From: a virus
Strand: one strand, 5' to 3'
DNA length: 64,000 nt
IMG/VR virus record: IMGVR_UViG_3300044970_000539
Coordinates: 1 to 64,000 of that record
The stretch's first letter is position 1. Each line of letters begins with the position of its first letter. Below, piece after piece: positions 36,003 through 43,847 of the stretch. The notes under the pieces are model-generated. The model did no database searches. It was not told the DNA's origin and saw only the letters and a list, made by a program, of their open reading frames with translations. Position numbers and translations under genes: made by a program.

Positions 36003-37767
36003 TTTTCTTGAGGTATTAAAAGAAAATCACTTTGTTGAAACTCCAGTTGATGTAAAGACATTTGTCCAGTCACCTGATTATCTTGGTCAACCACTTTTAT
36101 CTGATATTCAATATGAAATTGTAGAGGCAATGAGCCAGATATATCGTAAAGAAGATCTAATAGAGATTATGGGAGATGTTGAAGGCACCAAACACTTTAA
36201 CAAATATACCAAGAATGAACTAATTCTTCAACTTGGCAAGGGTAGCGGTAAAGATTTTATTTCAACTGTAGCATGTGCATATGTAGTATATAAACTGTTA
36301 TGTCTTAAAGACCCTGCAATTTATTATGGCAAGCCTGCAGGAGATGCTATTGATATTATTAACGTTGCTGTTAACGCACAACAGGCTAAAAACGTTTTCT
36401 TTAAAGGTTTTAAAACAAAGATTGAGAAGTCACCTTGGTTTGCTGGAAAGTATAATGCCAAGGCTGACTCAATTGAGTTTGACAAAGCAATTACTGTTTA
36501 CTCTGGACACTCAGAAAGAGAATCTCATGAGGGCTTGAACTTGCTTATGGCAGTACTTGATGAGATTTCTGGTTTTGCAAGTGAGGTTGTGTCTGGAAAT
36601 GAGCAAGGAAAGACTGCTGATAACATTTACAAAGCATTCCGTGGAACAGTAGACTCTCGTTTTCCAGACCTTGGAAAGGTTGTTTTGCTTTCTTTCCCAA
36701 GATATCAGGGCGACTTTATTTCTCAACGATATGAGTCTGTTATTGCTGACAAAGAAACTGTTGAGCGCAGACATACTTTTATTATGAATGAAGATTTGCC
36801 ACACGATGATCCTGGAAATCAGTTTGAAATTTCGTGGGATGAAGACAACATTCTCCAATATAAAATTCCAAGGGTATATGCATTTAAAAGACCTACATGG
36901 GAAGTAAACCCAACCCGTAAGATAGAAGACTTTAAAGTAGCGTTTTACACTGATCTTGGTGATGCCATGATGCGTTTTGCATGTATGCCAACCTATTCAT
37001 CTGATGCTTTCTTTAAGCAGATTGACAAGGTTGAGAAGTGTATGAACACTAGAAACCCGCTAGACTCATTTAGAAGGTTTGACGAAACGTTTGTACCAGA
37101 TCCAGATAAGACATATTATATTCATGCTGACCTTGCACAAAAGCACGATAAGTGTGCGGTAGCAATTGCTCACGTAGATAAATGGGTAAATATCCAAGTA
37201 ATCAAAGATTACGAGCAGGTAGCACCAATTGTAGTAGTAGATGCAGTTGCATGGTGGGAGCCGAGAGCAGAAGGACCTGTAAACCTATCTGAAGTTAAAC
37301 AATGGATTATGAACCTACGTAGACAAGGTTTTAATATTGGTATGGTTTCTTTTGACCGTTGGCAATCATTTGATATTCAAAATGAGTTACAAGCAGTTGG
37401 AATTAGAACTGAGACGGTCTCTGTTGCCAAGAAACACTATGAAGACCTTGCTATGATGATTTATGAAGAGCGTGTTTCTATTCCAAGAATACCTATCCTA
37501 TTAGAAGAAATGTCAGAACTTAAAATTATGAAGGGTAATCGTGTAGATCACCCAAGAAAAAAGTCTAAAGACTTAGCAGATGCCGTGACAGGCGCTGTAT
37601 TTGGTGCTATTTCTCATACACCAAAGAGTAATAATACTGAGATAGAAGTCCATACTTGGTCCTCTTCGGCAAGACTTGCAGAAAGAGAGCAGGGTATGGT
37701 AAAATTAGATAATCGAGAAATGCCTGACGACGTTAAGGACTTTCTTGACGGATTTAACTTAATTTAA
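35983..37767 (+). CDS. terL: Terminase large subunit
   Basis: 594 residues. The ATPase has Walker A GKGSGKD at residues 85-91 and Walker B LMAVLDEIS near 186-194. The C-terminal nuclease domain has an Asp in IHADLAQKHDK near residue 380, VSFDRWQSFD near 462 and KSKDLADAVTGAV near 530. TTG 35983 has better spacing to GGAG than ATG 35992, so the exact start is uncertain. Its position far from the capsid gene is noted as odd. Cuts and translocates DNA into proheads. Confidence 0.92.
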   Translation: MSTMFNDFLEVLKENHFVETPVDVKTFVQSPDYLGQPLLSDIQYEIVEAMSQIYRKEDLIEIMGDVEGTKHFNKYTKNELILQLGKGSGKDFISTVACAYVVYKLLCLKDPAIYYGKPAGDAIDIINVAVNAQQAKNVFFKGFKTKIEKSPWFAGKYNAKADSIEFDKAITVYSGHSERESHEGLNLLMAVLDEISGFASEVVSGNEQGKTADNIYKAFRGTVDSRFPDLGKVVLLSFPRYQGDFISQRYESVIADKETVERRHTFIMNEDLPHDDPGNQFEISWDEDNILQYKIPRVYAFKRPTWEVNPTRKIEDFKVAFYTDLGDAMMRFACMPTYSSDAFFKQIDKVEKCMNTRNPLDSFRRFDETFVPDPDKTYYIHADLAQKHDKCAVAIAHVDKWVNIQVIKDYEQVAPIVVVDAVAWWEPRAEGPVNLSEVKQWIMNLRRQGFNIGMVSFDRWQSFDIQNELQAVGIRTETVSVAKKHYEDLAMMIYEERVSIPRIPILLEEMSELKIMKGNRVDHPRKKSKDLADAVTGAVFGAISHTPKSNNTEIEVHTWSSSARLAEREQGMVKLDNREMPDDVKDFLDGFNLI

Positions 37768-37809
37768 CATTCTGGTCGTGGGATCAGATAAAACTAACAA
37801 GGAGAAAGA

Positions 37810-38982
37810 ATGAATTCATTTAAGAAAATCGCTCTTGCCGTGGTTGCAGCCATGACATTGGGCACAATCGTAGCAACACCTGCAAGTGCTGCCGTAATGA
37901 CAGTGGCTGTATCGCTAAACGGAACTGCAAATACAACAAATTCCGCTATTGCTACACCTGCTGCATTGCCAGTACCATCAGACAACAAGATTGATGCAAC
38001 AGATGCACTTAGATTTGTTGCAACTGTTGACACAGGAACAGCAGTTACTGTATCAGCAACCAACGCAACAATCGTGTCTGCTCTACACTCAGATGCAGCA
38101 CCAATTGGAGCATCGTCAGGATCATCATCTTTGACAATCGCAACAGGTACTGGAACAACTGCAACATTTTTTGTCTACACAAAGACAACAGCAATTGGTA
38201 CAGTTACAGTTACTAACCAGGGAACTACTTTTACATACTATGTACAGGGTACTGCTGGACTAATTAACAACCTATCAGTTTCTGCTCCAACAGCAGGTGC
38301 TGCTGGCACAAAGCATGATATTCTAGTTACAGCAACAGATGTATTTGGAAACAAGGTTTCTGGTAAGTCACTTACTGCAACAGTATTTGCTGCAACAGCA
38401 GTCATGGATACAGCAACAGCAACAACTGGTGCTACACTTTCAGACTTTGGAGTAGCAACATTTAAGGCAACACTTCCAGCAACTGGAAATCGTTCACTTA
38501 TTATGTTTGCTCCAACTACTGCTGGCGATGCATCAACTGCTGATGTGGTTGGTCTAACTGTTCGCACACTTGCACCATTTGCAGAAATTGCTGTTCGTGA
38601 TCTAGTATCAGAACTTGCTGCTGAAAAGGCTGCAAAGGATGCAGCAGTTGCTGCACTTGCTGCTGAGAAGGCTGCACATGATGCAACTAAGGCTGCAGAT
38701 GTTAAGGCTCTTGCAGATGCAAAGGTTGCTGCAGATAAAGCACTTGCTGATGCAAAGGTTGCTGCAGATGCAGCACTTGCTGCAGCAGTTAAGGTAGAAA
38801 CAGATAAGGCTGCTGCTGCTAAGTTAGCATCAGATGCTGCTCTTGCTGCTAAGGATGCTCAGATTGCTAAGTTAACAGCAGATAACGCTGCTGCTCTTGC
38901 ATCACTAAAGAAGGCATTTAACACACTTGCAAACAAGTGGAACAAAAAGAATCCAAAGGCTAAGGTTACTCTAGTTAAGTAA
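37810..38982 (+). CDS. Secreted Ig-like protein with long coiled-coil tail
   Basis: 390 residues with AAGGAGAAAG RBS. An N-terminal signal peptide (MNSFKKIALAVVAAMTLGTI, then ATPASA) is followed by Thr/Ala/Ser-rich Ig-like domains. One of these (about residues 155-260) resembles bacterial Ig-like/invasin folds (VTATDVFGNKVSGKSL). Residues 265-370 are an Ala/Lys/Asp heptad coil, and the end is KWNKKNPKAKVTLVK. GC-rich codons and a strong terminator suggest high expression. It looks like an actinobacterial cell-surface protein carried by the phage; role uncertain. Confidence 0.75.
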   Translation: MNSFKKIALAVVAAMTLGTIVATPASAAVMTVAVSLNGTANTTNSAIATPAALPVPSDNKIDATDALRFVATVDTGTAVTVSATNATIVSALHSDAAPIGASSGSSSLTIATGTGTTATFFVYTKTTAIGTVTVTNQGTTFTYYVQGTAGLINNLSVSAPTAGAAGTKHDILVTATDVFGNKVSGKSLTATVFAATAVMDTATATTGATLSDFGVATFKATLPATGNRSLIMFAPTTAGDASTADVVGLTVRTLAPFAEIAVRDLVSELAAEKAAKDAAVAALAAEKAAHDATKAADVKALADAKVAADKALADAKVAADAALAAAVKVETDKAAAAKLASDAALAAKDAQIAKLTADNAAALASLKKAFNTLANKWNKKNPKAKVTLVK

Positions 38983-38999
38983 CAAAACCTTAAAAGTTT

Positions 39000-39030
39000 G
39001 GGAGTCAGGAAACTGGCTCCCTTTCTTTTT
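39000..39030 (+). terminator. Rho-independent terminator with GAAA tetraloop
   Basis: GGGAGTCAG at 39000-39008 pairs with CTGGCTCCC at 39013-39021 (one G-T wobble), closed by a GAAA tetraloop and followed by TTTCTTTTT. A strong intrinsic terminator after the secreted protein. Confidence 0.9.
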
Positions 39031-39054
39031 GTCCTCATGTCTAATTGAATAATT

Positions 39055-39063
39055 TGATATAAT
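39055..39063 (+). promoter_or_regulatory. Extended -10 promoter
   Basis: TGATATAAT, then AGGAGAG and a TTG start at 39086. Starts the second transcript of the envelope cassette. Confidence 0.6.
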
Positions 39064-39085
39064 AGGTAAGAGGAGAGTCCACCAC

Positions 39086-41215
39086 TTGAAAAAACTCTTG
39101 CGTATATTTACAGTTTCTATACTTGCTTTTGCTTGGCTTTTAATAGCCCCTACAGAGGCTAATTCTGACGACCCTCTAACCGTTGCAGCCCAAGAAATAC
39201 AAGAACTTAATAGCAAAGTAAGCAATTTAGTTTATCAAGATGATTTTATAGATCTTATAGACATAGCAGAAAACAAGTTTGACTATGCCAAAAATGCGAT
39301 GGAACTTAGAGATGATGCAACCGATGCCCACGAAGATGCAGTAGAGGCAGAAGCCACAGCCTTAGAAGCAAAGAACCTTGCCCAGTCAAATGTGGATGGT
39401 CAGACAGCCACAGTAGCCTCGGCCCTTGAACATAAAGACAACGCTCTTGAAGAAAAGAATGATGCTCAAGATGCACTAAGCATAGCCAATATTAATGTTC
39501 AAACCACTCAATCAAATATGCAGGCTGCTGGAGGAACAGGTTTGGCATACACTGTTTATACTCTTGTTAGACAAGGTAATGTCGCTACCCCAGGATCTGT
39601 GCTTTGTTCTGGCACTTGGAACTCAAGCCACATGCAACTACCAGTTTGTGGTAACAGATACGAAAACTTTATAGTTAAGTTCACTGGTCAAATAACAGTA
39701 CCGTCTTGGTTCACATCAACATATTTTGCAGGATATACAGATGATGGATTTAGAATGTATGTAGACGGAAATCTTGCAATAGATCAATGGATAGAGCAAG
39801 GAACTACCTGGAGCGACTATTCACCAGTATATGATGTTAGCGAAGACAAAACATTTAGTGTAGAGATTTGGTGGTATAACGGTGGAGGCCCAGGATCTTA
39901 TCATCTTGGATGGGCAATTCCTGGAGGCTGGACTGGAGCAGGTTGTGACTATGCTGGAGATCCACGAGTATGGGGAGAAAATTTTAGTTGTAATCTTAAT
40001 ACATTTTCCTCTGGATCAGGACCAACCCAAGCACAGATAAATGCATATGATGAAGCACTTGCAGCAAGGACTACTGCACAAACAAATTATAATAATAAGT
40101 TAGAAGCATACAATGACAAACTAAGCGTATACAACTCTGAGAATGCAATACTATCATCAATGAATCAGGTTTTGCAAACCAAAACACAGGAACATCTTAA
40201 TGCAGTTGCAGATACAGAAGATGCTTTAGAGTTGAAGAATAGCAGAATAGAAATATACAATCAGTCAATCGTTGACTTAAATAATTCTATTAATGATGCA
40301 TGGGAATATTACTACGAGCAAGCACAAAGAGAACTTAATGCTGCTATTGCTCAAGCAGCAGCCAACGCTGCAGCCAATGAGCCTACCCCAGAACCCACAC
40401 CAGAGCCTTCTCCAGAACCAACTGAAGAACCAACAGATGACCCAAGCCCAGAGCCTTCACCAGACCCAACAGATGAACCAACTGAAGAACCTACTCCAGA
40501 GCCTACAGCAGACCCTACAGAGGAGCCTACACCTGAACCTACCCCAGAAGTTACCCCAGATCCAGAACCAACTGAAGAGCCAGTTGTAGAGCCTACTGAA
40601 GAGCCTACCCCAGAACCCACACCAGAGCCTGGACCAGAGCCAGAGCCAGAAGAGAATCCTTGGACTGAACCAGATGTAGAAATTACTGATGAGGTATTGG
40701 CAGCACTTGTTCCTGAAAAAGGAACTGGAACATCAGAAGATTTATCTGGAGTTATTGCCAACCTCACAAGCAAGGATAATAAGTTAGTTACACTTTCACC
40801 TGAGCAAGTAGCAGCAGTTAGCCAAACTCTTAAGTCTTTGACCCAAGAGGCAAAGTCAGAGATTTCTGAAGATCTTGGCATTAAAGCATCAGAAGTTGCA
40901 CAAATTGCTGAGCAGATGAAGGACAACCCAGCACTTGCTGCAGCATTTGTTGAGTTCGCAGATAGAGCAGAAGAAGCAGGGGATTCAGCAATGCCATTTA
41001 CATTAGCAGATGCAGTAACAGAGGTTCAAACAGAGGCATTTCTTGCTGACCCATTGGGAGCAATTACAGAGATAGATTTTGAAAAGGTTTTAAACCCAGC
41101 AGAATGGGGAAAGGATATGACTGACGACCAAAGAGAAAAGGTTCAGGAAGTCATAATTCCAGTAATTATAGTATCAAACATTATTAGTTCTGTTATGTCA
41201 ACAAGGAGGTTATAA
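39086..41215 (+). CDS. Secreted PA14-domain protein with acidic proline-rich stalk
   Basis: 709 residues, TTG start. Signal peptide MKKLLRIFTVSILAFAWLLI ends near ANSDD. A helical region (30-150) precedes a PA14/GLEYA-like beta domain at about 150-310 with FAGYTDDGFRMYVDGNLAID and SVEIWWYNGGGPGSYHLGW. A second coiled region covers 310-430. An acidic Pro/Glu/Thr/Asp stalk (PEPTPEPSPEPTEEPT type) runs from about 435 to 535. A final region ends in a hydrophobic helix (VIIPVIIVSNIISSVMSTRRL), possibly a membrane anchor. It would sit on the outside of the cell or virion and bind glycans. Confidence 0.75.
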   Translation: MKKLLRIFTVSILAFAWLLIAPTEANSDDPLTVAAQEIQELNSKVSNLVYQDDFIDLIDIAENKFDYAKNAMELRDDATDAHEDAVEAEATALEAKNLAQSNVDGQTATVASALEHKDNALEEKNDAQDALSIANINVQTTQSNMQAAGGTGLAYTVYTLVRQGNVATPGSVLCSGTWNSSHMQLPVCGNRYENFIVKFTGQITVPSWFTSTYFAGYTDDGFRMYVDGNLAIDQWIEQGTTWSDYSPVYDVSEDKTFSVEIWWYNGGGPGSYHLGWAIPGGWTGAGCDYAGDPRVWGENFSCNLNTFSSGSGPTQAQINAYDEALAARTTAQTNYNNKLEAYNDKLSVYNSENAILSSMNQVLQTKTQEHLNAVADTEDALELKNSRIEIYNQSIVDLNNSINDAWEYYYEQAQRELNAAIAQAAANAAANEPTPEPTPEPSPEPTEEPTDDPSPEPSPDPTDEPTEEPTPEPTADPTEEPTPEPTPEVTPDPEPTEEPVVEPTEEPTPEPTPEPGPEPEPEENPWTEPDVEITDEVLAALVPEKGTGTSEDLSGVIANLTSKDNKLVTLSPEQVAAVSQTLKSLTQEAKSEISEDLGIKASEVAQIAEQMKDNPALAAAFVEFADRAEEAGDSAMPFTLADAVTEVQTEAFLADPLGAITEIDFEKVLNPAEWGKDMTDDQREKVQEVIIPVIIVSNIISSVMSTRRL
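40381..40660 (+). repeat. Degenerate tandem repeat coding the Pro/Glu/Asp stalk
   Basis: Imperfect repeats of CCAGAACCC/GAGCCTACC-type units encode alternating Pro and acidic or Thr residues. They make the gene prone to length change by slippage. Confidence 0.75.
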
Positions 41216-41219
41216 TAGG

Positions 41220-41690
41220 ATGGTTATGAATAAAGTTAAAGAAAGTATAAGGGTGATTTTAGGCAAAATAAAGATGCCTAAAATTGCAATCCCTAAAATA
41301 AAAATACCAAGCATTAAAATCCCAAGCATCAAAATGCCAAAGTTTAAGATGCCAAAAATGTATATGCCAAAGGTAAATATTCCAAAAATATCTATTCCAA
41401 AGATTAAAATGCCAAAAATAGATATGGAAAAACTAAAAGCATATGCTGCAAAGTATTTTCCCATTATTAAAAAAGTATTTGAAATTTTGGTAAAGATCGT
41501 TAAAGGATTTATCTCATGGCTTTGGAAAGCAGTTAAAGAAAGTATTGCTCAGGTTTGGACACTGCTTGGATTCTTTATTGCATGGCTTACGCTTACGGGA
41601 ACAGCACAACAGGTAGTTGGAGTGGCAACATTAATTGCTACTGCTATCTGGCTTATAACAATTCCATTGCGTGAAGAAAAAGAAGACTAA
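41220..41690 (+). CDS. Pentad-repeat membrane protein
   Basis: 156 residues with a perfect AAGGAGGT Shine-Dalgarno. Residues about 18-68 hold around ten tandem pentads of the form [IFMV]-x-[IM]-P-[KS], for example IKIPS, IKMPK, FKMPK, MYMPK, VNIPK. Lys and alternating hydrophobics suggest an extended strand or amphipathic binding surface. The C-terminal part (about 95-150) has two hydrophobic segments (VWTLLGFFIAWLTLTG and VVGVATLIATAIWLITI). Could act at the membrane; a lysis-related role is possible. Not a family I recognise. Confidence 0.7.
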   Translation: MVMNKVKESIRVILGKIKMPKIAIPKIKIPSIKIPSIKMPKFKMPKMYMPKVNIPKISIPKIKMPKIDMEKLKAYAAKYFPIIKKVFEILVKIVKGFISWLWKAVKESIAQVWTLLGFFIAWLTLTGTAQQVVGVATLIATAIWLITIPLREEKED

Positions 41691-41703
41691 GATAGTTACT
41701 GAT

Positions 41704-41913
41704 ATGAAAAAAATAGCAGCCCTTTTATCAGCAACAGTATTATCATTAATGTTAACATCTTGTGGTTTACTAGAAAATAGATATCGTTATGATTGCCATG
41801 ACCCTGAAAACTGGTATAATAAAGAGTGTAATCCACCAATCTGCCAAGCAGATGGATTATGCACTAAAGACATACTTGGTTTTGATCCTACGGAGGGTAG
41901 CGTAAATGAGTAA
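41704..41913 (+). CDS. Putative lipoprotein
   Basis: 69 residues from ATG 41704; the longer GTG 41671 start would overlap the previous gene and lacks benefit. Signal peptide MKKIAALLSATVLSLMLTSC with lipobox LTSC predicts lipid attachment at the Cys. The mature part is short and Cys-rich (CHDP, CNPPICQ, LCTKD), so disulfides or metal binding are possible. Part of the envelope cassette. Confidence 0.7.
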   Translation: MKKIAALLSATVLSLMLTSCGLLENRYRYDCHDPENWYNKECNPPICQADGLCTKDILGFDPTEGSVNE

Positions 41914-42238
41914 AAAAAGATATACATCAGATGAACTAGATGCACGACTAAAGTTTTTTCTTGGTATGACACTAGGAACAATCTTGTTGTTTACAACAAT
42001 GGGTATCTTGTATGCCCTTGTTTTTGTAACACAGCCAATTGGAGAGCAGTCAGAAAATGACAAGATGTTCTTCAATGTATTATCATCTGTTGCAACATTT
42101 ATTACTGGCACACTTGCTGGTATTTTAATTGGCAAAAATGGCGGGGGTTCAGATAACTCACAGCCTAATCAAGTATCTGAGCCTATGACTAATAGTGTTG
42201 TAGATGATCTTGATGACATTGATGATTTTATTGAATAA
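41906..42238 (+). CDS. Two-transmembrane protein, possible holin or membrane adaptor
   Basis: 110 residues with GGAGGG RBS 8 nt upstream and an overlap with the lipoprotein gene. Two hydrophobic segments (about residues 17-42 and 58-79), a short loop, and an acidic C-terminus (DDLDDIDDFIE). The topology would fit a class II holin, but a better holin candidate is encoded at 53.4 kb, so this may serve another membrane role. Confidence 0.6.
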   Translation: MSKKRYTSDELDARLKFFLGMTLGTILLFTTMGILYALVFVTQPIGEQSENDKMFFNVLSSVATFITGTLAGILIGKNGGGSDNSQPNQVSEPMTNSVVDDLDDIDDFIE

Positions 42239-42250
42239 ATAATACATTAC

Positions 42251-42280
42251 TTGACGGCCCTCTTTGGGCAATGGTATACT
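42251..42280 (+). promoter_or_regulatory. Consensus-type promoter inside an inverted repeat
   Basis: TTGACG at 42251 and TATACT at 42275-42280 with an 18-nt spacer and an upstream TGG. GGCCCTCT at 42256-42263 and AGAGGGCC at 42299-42306 form a perfect inverted repeat around it; the second arm overlaps the RBS of the next gene. Confidence 0.7.
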
Positions 42281-42313
42281 TGATTATAACCTATCTGGAG
42301 AGGGCCTACAATT

Positions 42314-43030
42314 TTGTATAATCCGAATTCTGTTCCAAGTTTTTTTATTAAAGAAGCATCTTCTGGAACTGTAAAAATTGAAAAATATATGAATAGTTTT
42401 GGTCTTTATAATAATAACAAGCAATGGATGTGTTATCTTAACCATGACTCTGTTATTAAAGAAATGTATTCTTCTTATGATCTAGCACATGGAGACGTTA
42501 TTGTTTCTGGTTTAGGGTTTGGAATACTTGCTTTATGGCTTTGCAGTAAGGAAGAAGTAGATAGCGTTACAGTTATAGAATTTTCATCAGATGTTATAAA
42601 ATTATTTAAAGATTCAAACATTGTTCCAGATAAATTAAACATTGTTAATGCTGATATAAGAAGTTATAATACAGATATAAAGTATGACGTAATGTTGTTA
42701 GATCACCATGAACTGGAAGACTTTGATTTTAGGTTATTTGACATTGAAGAAATTTCTAACAGAATTAAACATAAGTATATGTGGTCTTGGTCTTTAGAAT
42801 TAATGTACATATTTAAAATGTATGCAAATGAAGATCATAAAGTCCAAGAGAGCCTATGGTACGATCTAACAATTAAATGCGAAAAAGACTTTAGTACACT
42901 CTGGAATGATTTTGTAGATAATTTTTTTCCTAAAGAAGAAATGCTAAAAAATATAAGCAATCAAAAAATAAATGAGTATGTGTATACATACTATAGCCCG
43001 AAATTTACCAAGTTTGACTTTTTAAAGTGA
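42314..43030 (+). CDS. SAM-dependent methyltransferase, spermidine-synthase-like fold
   Basis: 238 residues, TTG start with AGAGGG 9 nt upstream. Has motif I VIVSGLGFGILALWL (GxGxG-like), an acidic residue at VTVIEFSSD and motif IV-like IKYDVMLLDHHE, so a Rossmann-fold methyltransferase of the spermidine-synthase/MTase superfamily. The C-terminal half is aromatic and unusual. The substrate is unknown. Confidence 0.65.
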   Translation: MYNPNSVPSFFIKEASSGTVKIEKYMNSFGLYNNNKQWMCYLNHDSVIKEMYSSYDLAHGDVIVSGLGFGILALWLCSKEEVDSVTVIEFSSDVIKLFKDSNIVPDKLNIVNADIRSYNTDIKYDVMLLDHHELEDFDFRLFDIEEISNRIKHKYMWSWSLELMYIFKMYANEDHKVQESLWYDLTIKCEKDFSTLWNDFVDNFFPKEEMLKNISNQKINEYVYTYYSPKFTKFDFLK

Positions 43031-43042
43031 GAACGGTATACT
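43014..43042 (+). promoter_or_regulatory. Consensus promoter
   Basis: TTGACT at 43014-43019, 17-nt spacer, TATACT at 43037-43042. Overlaps the 3' end of the methyltransferase. GGGAGGGG at about 43060 then provides the RBS for the Ntn hydrolase. Confidence 0.7.
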
Positions 43043-43073
43043 TAAATATACCTAATCTGGGAGGGGTTTTGTC

Positions 43074-43598
43074 ATGACTTGCATTGTCGCTCTGCGCCAT
43101 GAAGAAAAAGTTTATATGGCAGGAGATCGTGGAGCATCAGATGATGGAGTTATCCTTTCACTTGAATCGCCAAAGGTTTGGAAAGTTGGACCCTATCTAA
43201 TTGGATATGCTGGCTCAATGGACGGGGATAGAATAAGACACAACTTCAGACCATCAGCACCTAACATTAAAGACACAGATAGGTTTATGCACACAAAGTT
43301 TATTAAAGAACTTCGTGAATTCTATAATGAGTTCTGGATTGACACATCTAAAGAAGGTGAACTTAGTTTAATTATTGGTATTCGTGGAGAAATCTATGAG
43401 CATAGTTCTGGAGATATGTCTTTATCTAAATACTCTTTGCCATATATGTCTATTGGTTCTGGAGCAGAGTACGCTTATGGGGTTTTGTATGCAACAGATA
43501 AACAAAAAAATGCAAGGAACAGAGTAATTCAAGCAGTATCAGCAGCAATTAAATTTAACCCATCATGCATGGGTCCAATTGACATCATAAGTGCCTAG
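43074..43598 (+). CDS. Proteasome/HslV-like Ntn hydrolase
   Basis: 174 residues. Starts MTCIVA: removal of Met would expose Thr2 as the N-terminal nucleophile. The core pattern VYMAGDRGAS.. followed by later SIGSGAEYAYGVLYAT and GPIDI fits the proteasome beta/HslV fold (alpha-beta-beta-alpha Ntn hydrolase). There is no propeptide beyond Met. It may degrade host or phage proteins, possibly alone or as a ring, or act on another amide substrate. It lies next to a protease and Hsp20. Confidence 0.78.
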   Translation: MTCIVALRHEEKVYMAGDRGASDDGVILSLESPKVWKVGPYLIGYAGSMDGDRIRHNFRPSAPNIKDTDRFMHTKFIKELREFYNEFWIDTSKEGELSLIIGIRGEIYEHSSGDMSLSKYSLPYMSIGSGAEYAYGVLYATDKQKNARNRVIQAVSAAIKFNPSCMGPIDIISA

Positions 43599-43607
43599 GA
43601 GTATACT
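43579..43607 (+). promoter_or_regulatory. Consensus promoter for a leaderless transcript
   Basis: TTGACA at 43579-43584, exactly 17 nt, TATACT at 43602-43607. The next ATG at 43614 is 7 nt after the -10, where transcription should begin. No RBS lies downstream of the -10. Confidence 0.75.
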
Positions 43608-43613
43608 TAGTAT

Positions 43614-43835
43614 ATGAACGAAGAATTTGAAGAGATCCTAAAGGACATTCAGAATATAGAGTCAAATTTTGATGAGTTTGAAATTTGGCTTGAAAACGGA
43701 ATTGAACGGGGATGGGTAACTGAACCGTTCTGTAATACTCATGAGGGTGATCCCTATATGAATGAAGAAGAACAGAAGGAATGGGAAGAGGGCGGAGACC
43801 CTTGCCAAGTAGTAATTAAAATCAAAGAAAACTAA
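43614..43835 (+). CDS. Small acidic conserved phage protein
   Basis: 73 residues, leaderless start. Acidic helix first, then a conserved-looking block WVTEPFCNTHEGDPYMNEEE and GGDPCQVVIKI. Such proteins are common in actinophages, but their function is not established. The two Cys and one His may bind a metal. Confidence 0.7.
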   Translation: MNEEFEEILKDIQNIESNFDEFEIWLENGIERGWVTEPFCNTHEGDPYMNEEEQKEWEEGGDPCQVVIKIKEN

Positions 43836-43847
43836 CAAGGAGAAACA

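Noticed and set aside
40351-40926. Minus-strand frame rich in Gly-Ser-Val opposite the acidic stalk
   Set aside because: A shadow of the P-E-P-T coding repeat, with no RBS and inside a strong plus-strand gene.
41210-41464. Minus-strand frame rich in G-I-F repeats opposite the pentad gene
   Set aside because: It is the mirror of the plus-strand pentad repeat; the plus gene has a perfect Shine-Dalgarno and membrane segments.
41906-42238. Main holin
   Set aside because: Two TM segments fit, but it is far from the r1t-like gene with basic tail at 53.4 kb, which is a better match.
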